DNA of 64,000 nucleotides from Ipomoea triloba (Eukaryota; Streptophyta; Magnoliopsida; Solanales; Convolvulaceae), in the NCBI RefSeq assembly GCF_003576645.1, contig NC_044929.1:7173845-7237844 (forward strand), in the 5' to 3' direction. A program made the translations under genes and the position numbers. Position 1 is the first letter of the stretch, and every line of letters starts with the position of its first letter. The notes beneath the pieces were generated by a model. That model did no database searches. It worked only from the letters and a program-made list of their open reading frames with translations, and was not told the DNA's origin. Shown piece by piece: positions 47,793 through 60,674 of this stretch.

Positions 47793-49940
47793 ATGTCCGA
47801 CTCCGATAGCCAAAATGCCTCGGCTCGGAGCTACAGTGGCTCGATTAAGGTGGGCTCCTTCACAATGTCCTCTTACAACTCGGTCATCAATGCGGTCGAG
47901 ACGTATTCGGACCGACCGGCCGGACTCTCCCAATCTGCTTGTGATGACCCAGTCGACAGGCCAGAACCTGCCATCACCGAAGACGAACCCCGACCTGTAA
48001 CAGAGCCGCTAGTGCTCGAAGAAGCAAGCACCTCTGGTCGGGGTCGGGGTAAACCTCCTCGGGCCGCATTCTGGGCTAGGGACTGGTTAGTCGACCTCCC
48101 CACCGACTCCACTCCTCCTGCGGTGGCGAGGAAAAAGTTTTTAAGTAGCGTCGGTCTGAGGAAACACACTAGTCTTCTTACCCGGGGCAAAATCAAAGAG
48201 GTCTTCGCACTATTATCCGGGAGTGTAAAATTCAACACCCAGCGGTCCCTGTGGAACATAGTAGAGACGACGCAAGGAAACTAGCTTGGAGTTCACTTTG
48301 ACTTCCTCAAAGCCCCGCTCACTTTCCCGTTTCACCCCTTCCTACTAGGGTTCATGAAATACTATGGCGTCCTACCTGGGTAGATAAGCCCTAATGGACA
48401 CCGGATACTGGCATTCTTTTCGCAGATTTACAATCGCCACGGCCTTCTGGTCACAATGGAGCTATTCTGCTTCATTTTTTCTGTTCGACCTCTGTCCCCC
48501 AAACACGGGGGGCGGCGTTATGTGCATACAGTCGCGGGGTCACTTTTGCTCGATCCCCGACCTCCCTGACAATAACAAAGGTTAGAAAGATAGAATTTTG
48601 TCGATTGAGTATCCTTGGCCCCTCCCGATTCCTCGTGGATGGCGGAGGCTCAAACCCGGGCTCTCAATGACGGGGCCATTAAGATCTCTGCCGAGACATA
48701 CGAGTACAACATCTTCAGGACTGCCAAGTATTACTCCGACGCTAAACTCGAGTCCCCCGGGTATGACCTAAATGAGAAGTACACCCCCAAGAAAGCAGTC
48801 ATGACCATAGCAGTCAGCCCCCCTACGCACGAGTCTAGCTCGGCAGGTTTGTTCTAATTGGTTAAAGCGGCGACCTGGTTCCTACATCGCGGGACCGAAC
48901 CAGAGCCATAAATAATCTAACGTCGCCATTCCTTTTGCAAGTATGAGGAGTTTTCCGATCTCTGCACGTTCGCTGGCCCTAGTGACTAAAATAAGTTTGC
49001 GCTCCAAAAAGGACGAGGCCTCCAAACCAGACGCTCAAAAGGTTGACGCGTCCATTCCTACTGGTTTGCCCTTGAAGACCACACAAGCAGTTAGGAGGAC
49101 GCCCCAACTGTCCGCTCCTCGGCGAAGAGGGGTAAGGAGAAAGTTTCCGAGTCGGAGGTCGAGGAGATCAGGCCGCTCAAGGGCCAACGTCTACCTAGCC
49201 CATCCTCAGCGACTCCTGTGGTTGACATCCTGTTGAAGCACGGGGATGATCCGCCGGCCGCCCTGTTGAGCAAGATCTTCGCGGCCGCCCCACCGCCCGA
49301 GAACACCGGCGGGTGGTCAACTAACCAAGTCGGGGGAAAAATAGCTTGGGACCTGATGTAGGTAACTCTTTTCCCGGTCTGATTCAAATTCATTAACCAT
49401 TCATATGCTTTCCACGACTAAACCCTTTGTTTATGTTTCAGATGGCACACTCAGTGAGCGATCCCTTTGTCTGGGCAAGGGAAGGTGACGAGATACATCA
49501 AAAGAAGATCCTCCCGCTCAAGAAGGCTCTGAGTAAGAGAGACGCGAAGATCAAGGAGCTAGAGCTAGAGCTACAGCTGGCGGCCGCCAACCTTCGAGCT
49601 GAGAACGCCGAGAACCTTCTCACTGATCCTCTACTCTTAGCCGATCATGTTTGCAAAGAGATTAAGGTGGCTGAGGTTTTTCTTAGTACTGTCTCGAAGA
49701 CACCAGTCGGAAAAGACTTGTTATACACTTATGGAACTTGGGCGTTCAACGGTGGTTGGAAGGCCATGTAGACAGATGTCCAGGCCGCGCTTAAAGCATC
49801 CTTTGACGAAGACGACCTTCCCAAGCTTTTGGCAGTGCTCCCGGAAGAGGTTCCAGACCCCGGGCTGGCTCCCTTCTCGAGTGAGGCTACAAGGCAAGCA
49901 CCAGAGAAGGCTTCGGAAGAAAAGAAAGGCAGTGACTAAG
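47793..49940 (+). pseudogene. Antisense ORF, 'putative gypsy type transposon' domain
   Basis: Segments read: 47793-48284 (Ser-rich, acidic N-terminus, then a stop); 48285-48560 (FLLGFMKYYGVLPG, stop, ISPNGHRILAFFSQIYNRHG, LLVTMELFCFIFSVRPL), which resembles the Pfam-type putative gypsy transposon domain; 48615-48857; 48943-49236 (basic); and 49440-49940, a coiled coil (LKKALSKRDAKIKELELELQ). Stops and shifts break it. Introns may explain some gaps (a CAG acceptor precedes 49440). Its function in Tat elements is unknown. Confidence 0.65.
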
Positions 49941-50089
49941 CCTTGCAACTATGCGCGGGAGCCCGGCCCCGTTGTGCCAGGCCAATAAAAACTGGCAACG
50001 ATGTTAGCCTCCGGGCTTTATCTATATTTCCATTATAGTTTTTCGCTCGCCTTCAATTTTTACTCATCGTACACCATTAGGTACCCACC

Positions 50090-50590
50090 AAATTAAGGTA
50101 CGAGTACTGTTTAGACCGAGCACCTTGCTCCCGGGGTGGGCACCTTGCTCCCACCGAATTAAGGTCTGATGACCGTTTAGACCGGGCACCTTGCTCTCAG
50201 GGTGGGCACCTTGCTCCCACCAAACTAAGGTCCGGGAACCGATTTCACTGGGCACCTTGCTCCCATCAAACTAAGGTCCGAGGACCGATTTGACCGAGCA
50301 CCTTGCTCTCGGGGTGGACACCTTGCTCCCACCGAATTAAGGTTTGAGGACCGTTTAGACCGGGCACCTTACTCTTGGGGTGGACACCTTGCTCCCACCA
50401 AACTAAGGTCTGAGGACCGATTTGACCTGACACCTTGCTCTCGGGGTGGGCACCTTGCTCCCACTGAATTAATGTCCGAGGACCGTTTAGACCAGACACC
50501 TTGCTCCCAACAAACTAAGGTCCGAGGACCGTTTAGACCAGGCACCTTGCTCCCACCGAATTAAGGTCCGAGGACCGTCTAGACCAGAAT
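50090..50590. repeat. Tandem repeat block of the gypsy 3' region
   Basis: About 8 units of roughly 60-66 bp, built on CACCTTGCTCCCACCGAATT, then AAGGTCCGAGGACCGTTTAG. Units vary by loss of the CTCGGGGTGGG half. Confidence 0.92.
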
Positions 50591-50989
50591 TAGCTTCTAA
50601 AACCAAAGAACATTACAACGGAAAAGGTTTACAAACTACATCGACCATACAAAAACTCAGGCCCTAAACATTACAACCAGTCTACTGATAAAAATGAACC
50701 AAATGGTGGGAATGCCATATCTAATCAACTAGTCTACCGGTAGTGGTTTCGAGCCGATACGTCCCCGGCCTGATAACGGCCGAGACGACGTATGGGCCTT
50801 CCTAGCTCTGCACTAGTTTCCCCCCTTCAAGCAGCTTGTTGGCTTTTCTTTCTCGCAAAACATAATCCCCCACTTGGAAATAACGTGGTCGGACCCGAAC
50901 GTCTTGATAGGCCTTCACCTTCCTTTGATACTCTTCAATCCTCCGGGCTGCTATCTCCCTCTTTTCGTCCTAACAATCTAGATCGGTAA

Positions 50990-51575
50990 CTAACAGTGCA
51001 TTGTTTTCATCTTCATTAAAAGCTCTTTCACGGGTAATCGGGCTTCCGCTCCGTAGACCAAAGCGAACGGGGTTTCCTTCGTGGCTTCCCGCAGGGTCGT
51101 CCGGTAAGTCCATAGAATATAGGGGAGCTCATTGGCCCAACTATATCCAGCGGAATGCAGTTTCTTCTTCTGTCCTTCCAAGATGGTCCGGTTAGCGTTC
51201 TCGACCTGGTCGTTGCCTTGAGGATACACCACCGATGCTCGGACAGACCTCGTGTCGACAGTCACCAAAAAATTCTGGACTGTTGGGACGTCACAATAGC
51301 GAGTGGCTCAGCTTAAACCCATTTGGAAAAGTAATCTATGGCAACGATGATGAACCTCTTCCGTCCGACCAGTTGAGGGAACGGTCCCAGTATATCCACC
51401 TGCCATTTTGCAAATGGGATGGCTGAGCTAACTGGGTGATAAAATGTTGTCGGTCTTCCCAGTGTACGTGCATACAACTGGCATGATTCGCAGGTCTTGG
51501 CGAGCCACTCACAGTCCAATTGGATCGAAGGCCAGTAATACCCGATCAACAGAATTCGTCCGCATCTCTCAGTGG
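50990..51575 (-). pseudogene. Gypsy integrase fragment
   Basis: The N-terminal part (51549-51313) has LIGYYWPSIQLDCEWL, the zinc-binding CESCQLYA and the core start WQVDILGPFPQLVG (first Asp) with AIDYFSKWV. The C-terminal part (51268-50990) has YPQGNDQVENANRTIL (catalytic Glu), WANELPYILWTYRTT and ETPFALVYGAEA. A frameshift separates them near 51290. Confidence 0.93.
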
Positions 51576-51689
51576 ATTAGACCCGTTAAGCCCACATTTT
51601 TGGGAGACTACTTTCCTCTGGCCCTAGCCCGCCCCACCGTGGGGCAGATGTGGACCGACCCGCGAATTTTGACCCACTTTGACACTCTT

Positions 51690-52130
51690 TAAAAAGGGGC
51701 AGAAGGACGAGATTAGAGATAATGATGGCCAAAATTTTAAGATATTTCTTTCCTTAGCGAGATAGTTTCCTTTTTCTAGATTTGAAAAGTAATCTTGTAA
51801 TTTTAGCAAGTGGTTAGTACCAAATTTGGGCTAGATTGGTCAGAGATTTGAAAATTGGAATTTAGGAGTTTTATTTCTTAATTTGGAATTTAGGAGTTTT
51901 ATTTCTTAATTTGGACCGAGAGCCTGTGTATAAATACCCCGAGAAAGAGTGATAAAGAAGCTCTAAATTTTCTCAAGCTTAAGGCATTTTTTGTGAGTTG
52001 TTTGCTTTATGTTTTGGTTTTTGAGTTTATCGTTTACTTTGTTTCTTATACATTTTATCCAAGTGATTGTGTTGGCTAATAGGCGATCAATCTTAGTTTG
52101 TAAAACCAACGCCATCTTTAATGACAATTA
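51690..52130 (+). repeat. Possible solo LTR or LTR fragment
   Basis: GTATAAATACCCCGAG near 51931 followed by a CTCTAAATTTTCTCAAGC leader looks like an LTR promoter and R region. A perfect 28-bp tandem duplication (GGAATTTAGGAGTTTTATTT...) lies at about 51854-51909. No partner LTR was found. Confidence 0.4.
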
Positions 52131-52730
52131 TCATATACTATGATCATAATATTTATATTTATTCTATATTATTATAATCATAAGAGTTAATTTTACCAGA
52201 AGTCCCTTGTCTTTCGTGGGCACTTTTAAATTTAGTCTCAGACTATCACTTTTGCTATTTAACATCTCAACTTATTATTTTTTGAACACTAGTCCTTTTC
52301 ATGACTTTTCCTAATTTTAGTAAGGTCATTTTTGTCTTTTCATATTTTTCTTTTATTATCTTTCCGATTTCAATCGATTTAATTGGTTTAAGATTTTACT
52401 AAAAACTTGTTTAAAATATGATTACTAAAAATCAGAAGTTACATCATATCTATTTTAATTTATTCTGTAATAGATTAATAATGTTTCTTGTATATGTTCA
52501 TAAAAAATTAATGTACTGCACCGATAAATTTATTTTTTAAGAATAAAAATAAAAATATATCAATATGAATATCATTTAAAAAATATCAGTTGGAGTTTTT
52601 TATTGATATATTCTCTATAAATTATTTTTATTTGTATAAAAAGAAAAAAAAATAAGTTAGAAAACAAAATTAAGGAGAAAAAGTAAGCATGTCAGTACAA
52701 GTATTGCTTCCCAATCTTCTCTAGAACAAA
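52131..52730. other. AT-rich sequence, no gene seen
   Basis: No coding signal. The stretch 52200-52350 (AGTCCCTTGTCTTTCG) has the wording of one arm of a MITE, but no second arm was found. Confidence 0.45.
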
Positions 52731-52734
52731 CTCT

Positions 52735-52880
52735 ATTAGAGTGTAGTATATGCTCATACATTGGCTCTATTACAATGTAATATCTGTCCATACATACTTT
52801 CTCAACCTATTGAAGCACAAAGAGTGACCTCTCATTTGAGAAAGCCACAAATGTCTCATTGAGCTACAAGCTATTTGATT
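52735..52880 (-). mobile_element. SINE family B copy
   Basis: It has the 3' unit (TATTACAATGTAATATCTGT, ACTTTCTCAACCTATTGAAG) and a degenerate tRNA-like head. Part of the 3' unit is doubled (52738-52760 and 52765-52790). Confidence 0.7.
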
Positions 52881-52920
52881 ATAGTCGTCTTTTATTTGCA
52901 ATGCTTTTGTTGTATATTAT

Positions 52921-53197
52921 CAATTGTTATACTATGGACTAAGGTCCATATTGCATTGTGAACTCGGATACAAAAATTTTGTACCTTCAATTAGCATATT
53001 TTGTACATACAGTTAATAATTTCTGTACATATAAACAAATATAACTTGATAATTGTTGACACATAGTATAATAGCTACTGGTACAAAAATTGTCAAATTG
53101 CAAGTACAGAATGTGACTACATATACAGAATCTGAAGGTTATTTTTGGACCACGGTCTACAATGCAAGGTAGACCAAGGTCCATGGTATAATTTGCC
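52921..53197. mobile_element. MULE-type MITE
   Basis: 277 bp, flanked by the 9-bp duplication GTATATTAT (52912-52920 and 53198-53206). Inverted ends include TATACTATGGACTAAGGTCC and TATACCATGGACCTTGGTC. Same family as the 66-bp foldback at 37508-37573. Confidence 0.85.
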
Positions 53198-53206
53198 GTA
53201 TATTAT

Positions 53207-53616
53207 GTTGTCTACTGTCTAGTATCCTTCGATATGGATTTGAAAGCAATTGTTTTCACTTGAATATTTTTTATATACTCCGTTACATTTGCACTGTTAC
53301 TAAGACAGATCTACCAAGTACCAAGAACATTAGGAGGATGGTTTGCCATAGAATGCAGGCCACGTACGAGGTTATAGGGTGGGGAGAATCACAAAAAGGA
53401 GCAAAAACATAAGAACAACATAATCATAGTACCAATCTACTTCAACATTGGTGCAACCGAACATAACATAAAACATCAAGAGTCAGAAGAGAGTAATGAA
53501 ACATGTTCCAAGACCCATGGAGGTCCATAATCTTAACTTTGACTAGGGGTCACATATGAAACTATTTACGGGTGTATGAGAAACCGTGCAGCTTTTCTAG
53601 CTTGCAGCTTAAGTGA
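53207..53616. other. UEV1 3' flank
   Basis: Downstream of the UEV1 stop codon on the minus strand. It should contain the UEV1 3' UTR; no other feature is recognised. Confidence 0.45.
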
Positions 53617-56600
53617 TCAGAAAAAGGTACCTTCTGGGGGCTGAACAAGCTTTCGGTTATGTGGCGCAGCCATCTCTTTTCTCAACTGACTCAAGATGTC
53701 TTCCATCGTGCACTCTCGCTGCCAATTCGCCAGCATACCAAACTTCTTGGCTTCAACCTGTCATAAACGGGCAACTGTTAGTTCTTGCATGCATCATTAT
53801 GTTCCCCCAACTTATGGTAAGAGCATCCTCAATAGTCATAAATTTTTCTTGGTTTTTGTCGGTCCATGTAGGGGAGAGGGGAAGAGAGAAGAGGGAAATT
53901 AAAATAAAATAAAATAATTGTGCATGGCGGGTGCAATGCTGGCGCGACCCAGTCTTTCTCCCATTTCCCCAACCAATGGGTTCCACAAAGATTTTTAATT
54001 TGCAAGAGAAAAGTTTCCGAAAAAAAAAAAAAAAAACCTCACATCCCCATTTGTTCAAAAAACCCCTCCCAAGTTTTTTCTCCTGAAAAAACTCTCCCAA
54101 AATGCACAAATGGGGATGCCTTAAAAGTGCTAAAATGTTTCATAAGAAACAACTTGAAAACGTAAGACCACAAAGGAAGGACCACATTTCTTAATCTTTT
54201 TGCATATAGCATCCAGTTTCCCCATCCCAAGTTGTGCCCACATGGTCCCGAGCTCTTTAACACTACGCACACATACAAGAGTCAATTTTCGACCTTGCAA
54301 ATGCATTAGCAGCTCGTTTACCAACTACCCGTTGTTGGGTTAGATTTCTTTATCTTTGATAATTAATGCTTATACAAATTCCATTCAAATCCTCGAATGC
54401 TATTAAAATCAGTAGTTTAATCTTTTCCTCTGAATGTACTTAATAATCAAAACAAATTCTCCATACTAGAAATCTTGAATTCTACACTTCAAAATATATT
54501 AATAAAATAAGAAAATGAAGGAAAAGAAATCAAAACATGAATAAGATTATAACCAAGTTAACAGTATGAAATGCCTTATTACCACTCCAGTCTCAGGGTT
54601 CACACAGGTCAAGTTAATGCGTGAGTGAAAACGGACAGATGGTGGCTTTTCTGGATAGTCTTTGTCACAAAACAGCTTCAGTTGATAAATACGTCCCTCA
54701 TGTACAGTCTGGGAGGAAAGAGTTAATAAATTTCTATCAGCACAAATGTATAATACCCCAGAAACCAAGACCTAGACTGCTACATTGTTTCATAAATCCT
54801 CACTCTCTGCTAATAACGAGAATAAAATCATCATTACGGAAAATTTTGTTATCATCATAAAAGATGAAAAGTAGTAAATATCTAAGGACAACTTGGTATA
54901 ACTGAAAATAAACTATCAATGGGAACAGTTAAATAGCTTTACATCCATCCTCGATCTCAAGCCATGTGCACAAACCTCCAACAACATTCCTATTTCCTTA
55001 ATCCTTTGCGGTACTCACTCCCACGAGGCCACAACTCACACATTGACAATGCACATACCAAACAAAAATTGATGAAAAGAAATAGAAAAGGACAGTACAA
55101 ATTGTCCCGAAATTTTGGCTGGAGAGCCTAAAAAATTTATAACCCAACGTACTGACAGACGTGGAAAAAAAAAACAAGCAAATAAACAAAAAATACCACT
55201 TTAGAAACATAGGAGTTTAAACAAACAACTTACATTGTGCGGACCAATTATGGTACCCGTCCAAGAACGCATGTAAATATCATCAGCATCATCCATTCCA
55301 TAACTAACAGAACCATCTCCAATACCTTTCTCCCCACGTTCAAGCTCCTCAAGCAACCTAAAATTCCGAGGGACTGCAAATAGGGAACAGCCCACAATGT
55401 AAATGATGCAAAGCTTTTAGAGGATGCCAAAAAGTCAGGCATCAGGAAAGAAACTTTCCCAGAATACTAGCAAATCAGAAATTAGCACCAAATTAAGTGA
55501 GTCCCAGAAATCATGTGTAAGCTACTGATAAAAAACTACTACTGGAATTGGAAAGTAACATGGACACCAAGTAATGTTATCAAAGTCTTTAACTTTAATA
55601 TATGCAAAAGGAGTAGAACTACAAGCAGTGCAAATCTACAATATGGGAAAAATGCAATTGGGCTGATTGCATACTTAACAAGTAAATTGCATTTTAACAT
55701 TGAACTGAAGGAAAAAAAAAATCTATTTAAAAAGTTTCCTTATACATATTGATGGTGAAACCTCAAGCTTATCTTTTCAACTAGCATGATATAAGAATCG
55801 CAGCTTTGTATCAGCACTTTCAAATGCTAAACATTTTTCAAGGTTCCCAATGATCATGATATAAGCCAATACATCAAGCGTTTCTAAATGCTAGGGGAGC
55901 CTATTTAGTAACTGAAAAGTTCTCCAATTTTAAAGAAAAATGTAAGAGAAAAATAGTTTTAAATCAACTATTTTTAAAATTAGAAAATAAAAAATAAAAT
56001 AAAATAAAAAATAAAAAAGAAAGCACTATCTCCAACTTAACACAGAAATTTAGAAATTTCCAAACACACAAAAACATATATACCTTCACCTACCACCTAA
56101 CCCTGTAAGGTACCTACCCACCCACCACAAAATTTCTATTTACCCTTACCACTACCCACCTATGGCCTCACTAAGGCCTCCATTGCTATCATACTTCCAC
56201 CACCAGTAATTATCTACCCTCACATCCATCTAGCTATCCCTACCACAACCAACCTACCCCATGACTACAATTACTCAATACAATTGTCACCTACCAGTGA
56301 AGACAACAATTGGATTTCAAACCTTCATATTTTATAAATTGGAAAATAGTTAAATTTGAACATATTTTCTAAGTGTTCAATAGAAAATGAAGCTTAGATT
56401 TGTGGAAAAACTGGAAATAAAAAACGGAAAACATTTTCCATAACTAAATAGGCCAAAAACTTGTCCAATAAATTTTTCTCATCACCAGAAACGCTTATAC
56501 TATTACAAGAATTGAAATCAAATTACCAAATCCACCTGCTCTATAATAAATGTACCTAGTTAGCTCAATATTATATTTTCTATAAACATTACCATTTAAT

Positions 56601-58224
56601 CTCCTCCATATGTTTTTTAATTTTCACTTTTTACAGATTCAGCCAGGTTGTCTCTGCCTCTCTCCGATTAGGATTATTATACCGATTTACTAATGATATT
56701 GACCAATATTTGTTTTCTATCCCTTTAGTTTTTCATATTGATTAATCTCATTAGAAGTCTCAGAAGCTATTTCTGGAGGTTGTGCAAAAAACGATCTTTT
56801 ATAAGTCAAACCCATACATTTTTCTTCACGAATAACTATCCATACACATCATAATCAGTTAAGATAATTAGGTCAAGTATCCTAAATTGCAGAAAGGCTA
56901 GCATTCTCTCTTTCCAAAATGACTTTTCAATTAGTTTTAGAATTTATAAAATAAAAAAGTCTACACACAAATAAAAGAAAAAAAAATTATATCTACTATA
57001 GATTTTGTTGCTTTTAGACATTATTAGATCATTTCTTGATTTCTATATCTCTCTACTTTTTCACCCATGTACTTCTAGCCTGGCATTTACCCATTAGTAA
57101 AACAATTTAAAAAAAAATAAATAAAGGATGGCATCATTCAGCAGTCCTGGCATAGCAGAACGCTTAGTTGAAAAGCACATTTTTCTTATGGAATTAGGTT
57201 CAATTCATTAAACCAAAAATTGGGGAACATAGTTAGAAAACTTCATTTTGAGGATTTAGTTGTTGGAGTCATTATATTCCCACCATTTCTAAAGTTTATT
57301 GTTTTTGTTCTCATTCCTTTCTGCTCAGGTGACATAACAATAGAACTCCATCCACCCAAGCTGGATTAGTTATCATTAGCTATTATTAGTAGTTACGAGA
57401 CGAAAGGAACCGTGAACGCAATTTGATCTAGCTCTCTTAATCTCTCTAGTGCCAGTCCTGGTTCCTCAGCTTTCTGAAATCCTTCTGTTTTGCTGCACTT
57501 CAGTTCTTCATCCCCTTACTAAAATCTTTGATTCCTTTAAGTTGAATCCTTTACAGAGTACCTCGACAAGGTAATATATTCACATCAAAACATTCATTCA
57601 AGCCTGATTTCTGGCTCATCTTGCAAAAGTACACATACAATTCAAAATAACCAAGATACCAACAAAAAGTACATATAAGCCACTCCAAATAAGTGTCTTT
57701 TTTTTTTTATTAACATGAAAAATGGGGAGCCAACAAACTAATCCCCACGAAGCACATCTTCACTCCAAATAGTAGTAATGCAATGGCTAGCCATATCTCA
57801 AAGAATCAAGATCAAAGACCTCCGTACTAGCTCAATTTTTCCCCAAGACAAAATATACCTTAAAAGCTCCAAACATCCGTATATCTAGGATTAAACCAAA
57901 CAGAAAATTCATTCAAAAAGGGAAAAAAGAATAGACCTATAACAAAAACCATCATAGGAAAAACCCTAAGGCTTTAGCGACGGTAGAGCTGAGAGCAAAG
58001 CATCAAATAATGGAAATGGCACATACCCAAAACTGGATTTCATGAACCCATTGATAATTCACAGAAAGAATTCATAGCCATATCATGTAATTCACAAGAT
58101 TAAGACTGACTCGTGCAACCACCAAACATTTAGTTATACTTAAAAATAAGCTCAAAGGAAAAACGAACGAAAACTGAGATGAGTATTTACCAACAACCCT
58201 AGATCCTCCTGCACCGAGTGTCAT
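53617..58224 (-). CDS. UEV1: Ubiquitin-conjugating enzyme variant UEV1 (MMS2-like)
   Basis: Four exons on the minus strand: 58224-58191, 55373-55234, 54708-54583 and 53757-53617, giving 146 aa, the normal UEV1 length. Exons join in frame at GT-AG sites. Motifs in order: [79 protein letters not shown] and the C-terminal [12 protein letters not shown]. It has the E2 fold but no active-site cysteine at the expected place. UEV1 pairs with UBC13 to build K63-linked ubiquitin chains in DNA-damage tolerance and signalling. Exon 1 is tiny (34 nt), and intron 1 is 2.8 kb with a MITE. Two residues (VEAKKF for the usual VDPKKF) are slightly unusual. Confidence 0.96.
53818..54126. mobile_element. MITE in UEV1 intron 3
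   Basis: Inverted ends TAAGAGCATCCTCAATAG and, on the other strand, TAAGGCATCCCCATTTG. No ORF. Common plant MITE wording (GAGCATCC/GGGGATGC). Confidence 0.65.
55897..56454. mobile_element. Candidate MITE in UEV1 intron 1
   Basis: Inverted ends GAGCCTATTTAGTAACTGAAAA and GGCCTATTTAGTTATGGAAAA. The core at 56090-56290 is rich in CCACC/CTACC. No clear target duplication. Confidence 0.55.
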
Positions 58225-58434
58225 TATCTGGAATATAGAGATTACAGATATAAAGATCAAATCTTTGAAGAGTTTCCTGGAGATAACGCAATACAAAATT
58301 GACTTCTGAGGAAGAATGATATAAAGAGGGAGATGTATTTCCAATAAATTTAATACGGAGTATGATGTATTTACTGTCTCCGTAAAAAAACATATTCACC
58401 TTATTGAAATGTTAATAAAAAATTATTCAGTATA

Positions 58435-58462
58435 CTAGTATTTTCGCCCGTGCGTTGCACGG
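58435..58462 (-). other. Helitron 3' terminus upstream of UEV1
   Basis: On the minus strand the hairpin CCGTGCAACGCACGG (+ 58448-58462) is identical to 4957-4971 and is followed by CTAG (+ 58435-58438). The Helitron body would extend to the right. The terminus lies 211 bp from the UEV1 ATG. Confidence 0.88.
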
Positions 58463-60417
58463 AATAGATTTACTATAATATGTTAAGAATATTTAGATTG
58501 ATATACAATTATGTACATTATAACGTGGAATATTATATAGTACAATTGAATAATTGAGTTTGATCGATTATGTTTTCTGATGTTATCATTAGTTGAATTT
58601 GAGCAAATAATTTTCCAATTAATAGCCAACGTGTATATATATGCATTCAGTGCTGAAACTTTAGACATTTTATATATCAATGTTTATGATTTGTATTAAT
58701 TAGGCTAATTATTTCGTTGTCTAGCAACCCAGTTATAGAAATTATTTGTACGAATGATATATTTTATATGTAGATATATAGCAATTTTGTCGCATCTTTG
58801 TATAAAAAGAAGACATAACATAACTGTTTTGAATTACACGTTATTGAAAACCTTTTTGTAGACGATCGACATTGGTAGTATATTGTATATTGTTATTGTA
58901 AATTTTTATACTTATTTTACATCACTAATGACGTAAATTATCTAAAATTATAGCTTTTTAGTGCTCTATTTCAGAATGACTGTAGTAAATTATCCAGGAC
59001 TTTAGTACTTCATTGATTATAAGATATTTCTAAAGCATGTATGTATAGATTAGCTATGCTTTCTTTTAAGTGTATAGATTAACCTTATTTCATGAATGTT
59101 ATGTTTGATTTATGAGCATGTTTTATTTGTGGTGTATTTTTGTCTAATAGTTGGGCTGTATAATGTATTAAGAGTTATAACTCCACCTAAACATGTCAAA
59201 CTTAATTTGGCTCTTTAGGGTATACTTTATATTTATCCATAAGGTTTTATTTGTGTAATTAATTTGATTTTTTTAAAATGTAGGTGTTATAGTTAGAGTT
59301 CTTAGATTAAGATAACGATGTTTAGAAATTTATTAGTAATTCCAATAAAAATGAGGTCATTTTATTATAATTACTATATAGTAATTAAGGAGTTACATTA
59401 CTCTTAATTAATATTCTGCTAATTATGATGTCCGTTTAATTATGAACGTAATATGTGTATGTTTAATTTCCTTTAATTATGTCTGTAATATTTGTATGTT
59501 TAATTTCCGTTAATTATGTCCGTTATATGTGTACGATAAATTTCCTTAATTGATTATATAAAATTCATATTACGTCAAATATAAAAAATAGATTAATAAA
59601 AGTATAATGTGTGAATTAATTTCTTACTTATCATAATTATTAAGATTTTATTCAAAAATAATCATTGGCATAATTTTATATGTGTAATAATTTACATAAT
59701 TATATGGCGTAATTCACAAGCATAATAATATGTGAGTTGGAATAATTATCATAATTTTTTTAATCTAGTTTAATTATGGACGCAATATGTGTATTACCAA
59801 TTTCCTTAATTTATTAGATAAAATTTATATTACGGAAAGTATTAATTTTCTAATTGTCATAATTTTAAGATTTTATTTAAAAGTAGTCAAAAGAAGTGCA
59901 CGGATAATTGATATTATTTAAAGTAAAAAATAAATAAAATCTAAGAAAGTATTCTCTATGTTTAATTACCATAATAAATTTAGATGTTAAATACAATAAG
60001 TAATTACCAAGGGTTATTTAAATGGTAAATACTATATGCTTATTACCTATATAGATTACCATAATAAACGGATTGACATATGGATTAATATTATAGAAAA
60101 GGGATGAAGCTTTTTAGGAAAGATATATTAGGAAAAATATCAATTAATTAAAATATGATAGAAAATTATATTAGGAAATTGATTAGCTAGTATCAATTAT
60201 GCTAAAATTATATTAGGAAATTGATTAGCTAGTATCAATTATGCTAATTTTTTCTTAGGAAATTGATTAGCTAGTATCAATTATGCTAATTTTTTCTAAG
60301 GAAATTGATTAGCTAGTATCAATTATGCTAATTTTTTCTAATTTTATATTTGTAATTAATGTTATAAACGAATTTAATAGGAAAATTTAATTAGGAACTT
60401 TTATTAAATAGTTTTGG

Positions 60418-60454
<37 letters not shown>

Positions 60455-60674
60455 AATATTATGAAAATTATTTTAGGAAATTATATTTAGAATTTTGGAT
60501 TATTATTATTATTATTACGGCGTATTATATTATTATTATTATTATTATTATTAACGCGTTGATGAGTGCATCCCTGTTGAAATCTTCCTAGCCTTACGTG
60601 ACGACTGCATAGGTATTCTTTGCCCACAAAGAACTATTGAGAGACATGCTAAGTTGTTTGGATTGACCCCTCAA
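58463..60674. other. AT-rich Helitron-like filler, no gene seen
   Basis: Repeats of TTTAATTATG(T/G)CCG-type units lie near 59430-59530 and 59765. (ATT)n runs lie at about 60420-60450 and 60500-60553. No ORF with coding character, and no matching minus-strand 5' end was recognised. Confidence 0.5.
60163..60341. repeat. 42-bp staircase tandem repeat
   Basis: Four copies of a block containing AGGAAATTGATTAGCTAGTA spaced exactly 42 nt apart. The joints differ (ATATT|AGG, TTTTCTT|AGG, TTTTCTA|AGG), each fitting a backward jump of exactly 42 nt at a different point. Confidence 0.93.

Larger units (their letters stand above)
46831..51575 (-). mobile_element. Ty3/gypsy element (Tat-like), truncated 5' side
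   Basis: On the minus strand it reads integrase (51575-50990), then a tandem-repeat block (about 50590-50090), then a region whose gene runs the other way (47793-49940 on +). Tandem repeats and an antisense ORF between pol and the 3' LTR are hallmarks of the plant Tat/Retand lineage. GC content is clearly higher than around it. It is cut at 51575 inside the integrase zinc-binding region. The 3' LTR should lie within about 46831-47500, but I cannot define its ends. Confidence 0.7.

Noticed and set aside
50064..50499. Minus-strand frames with EQGAHPESKV repeats, like a repeat protein
   Set aside because: They are translations of the gypsy tandem block, with unit length and frame not kept throughout.
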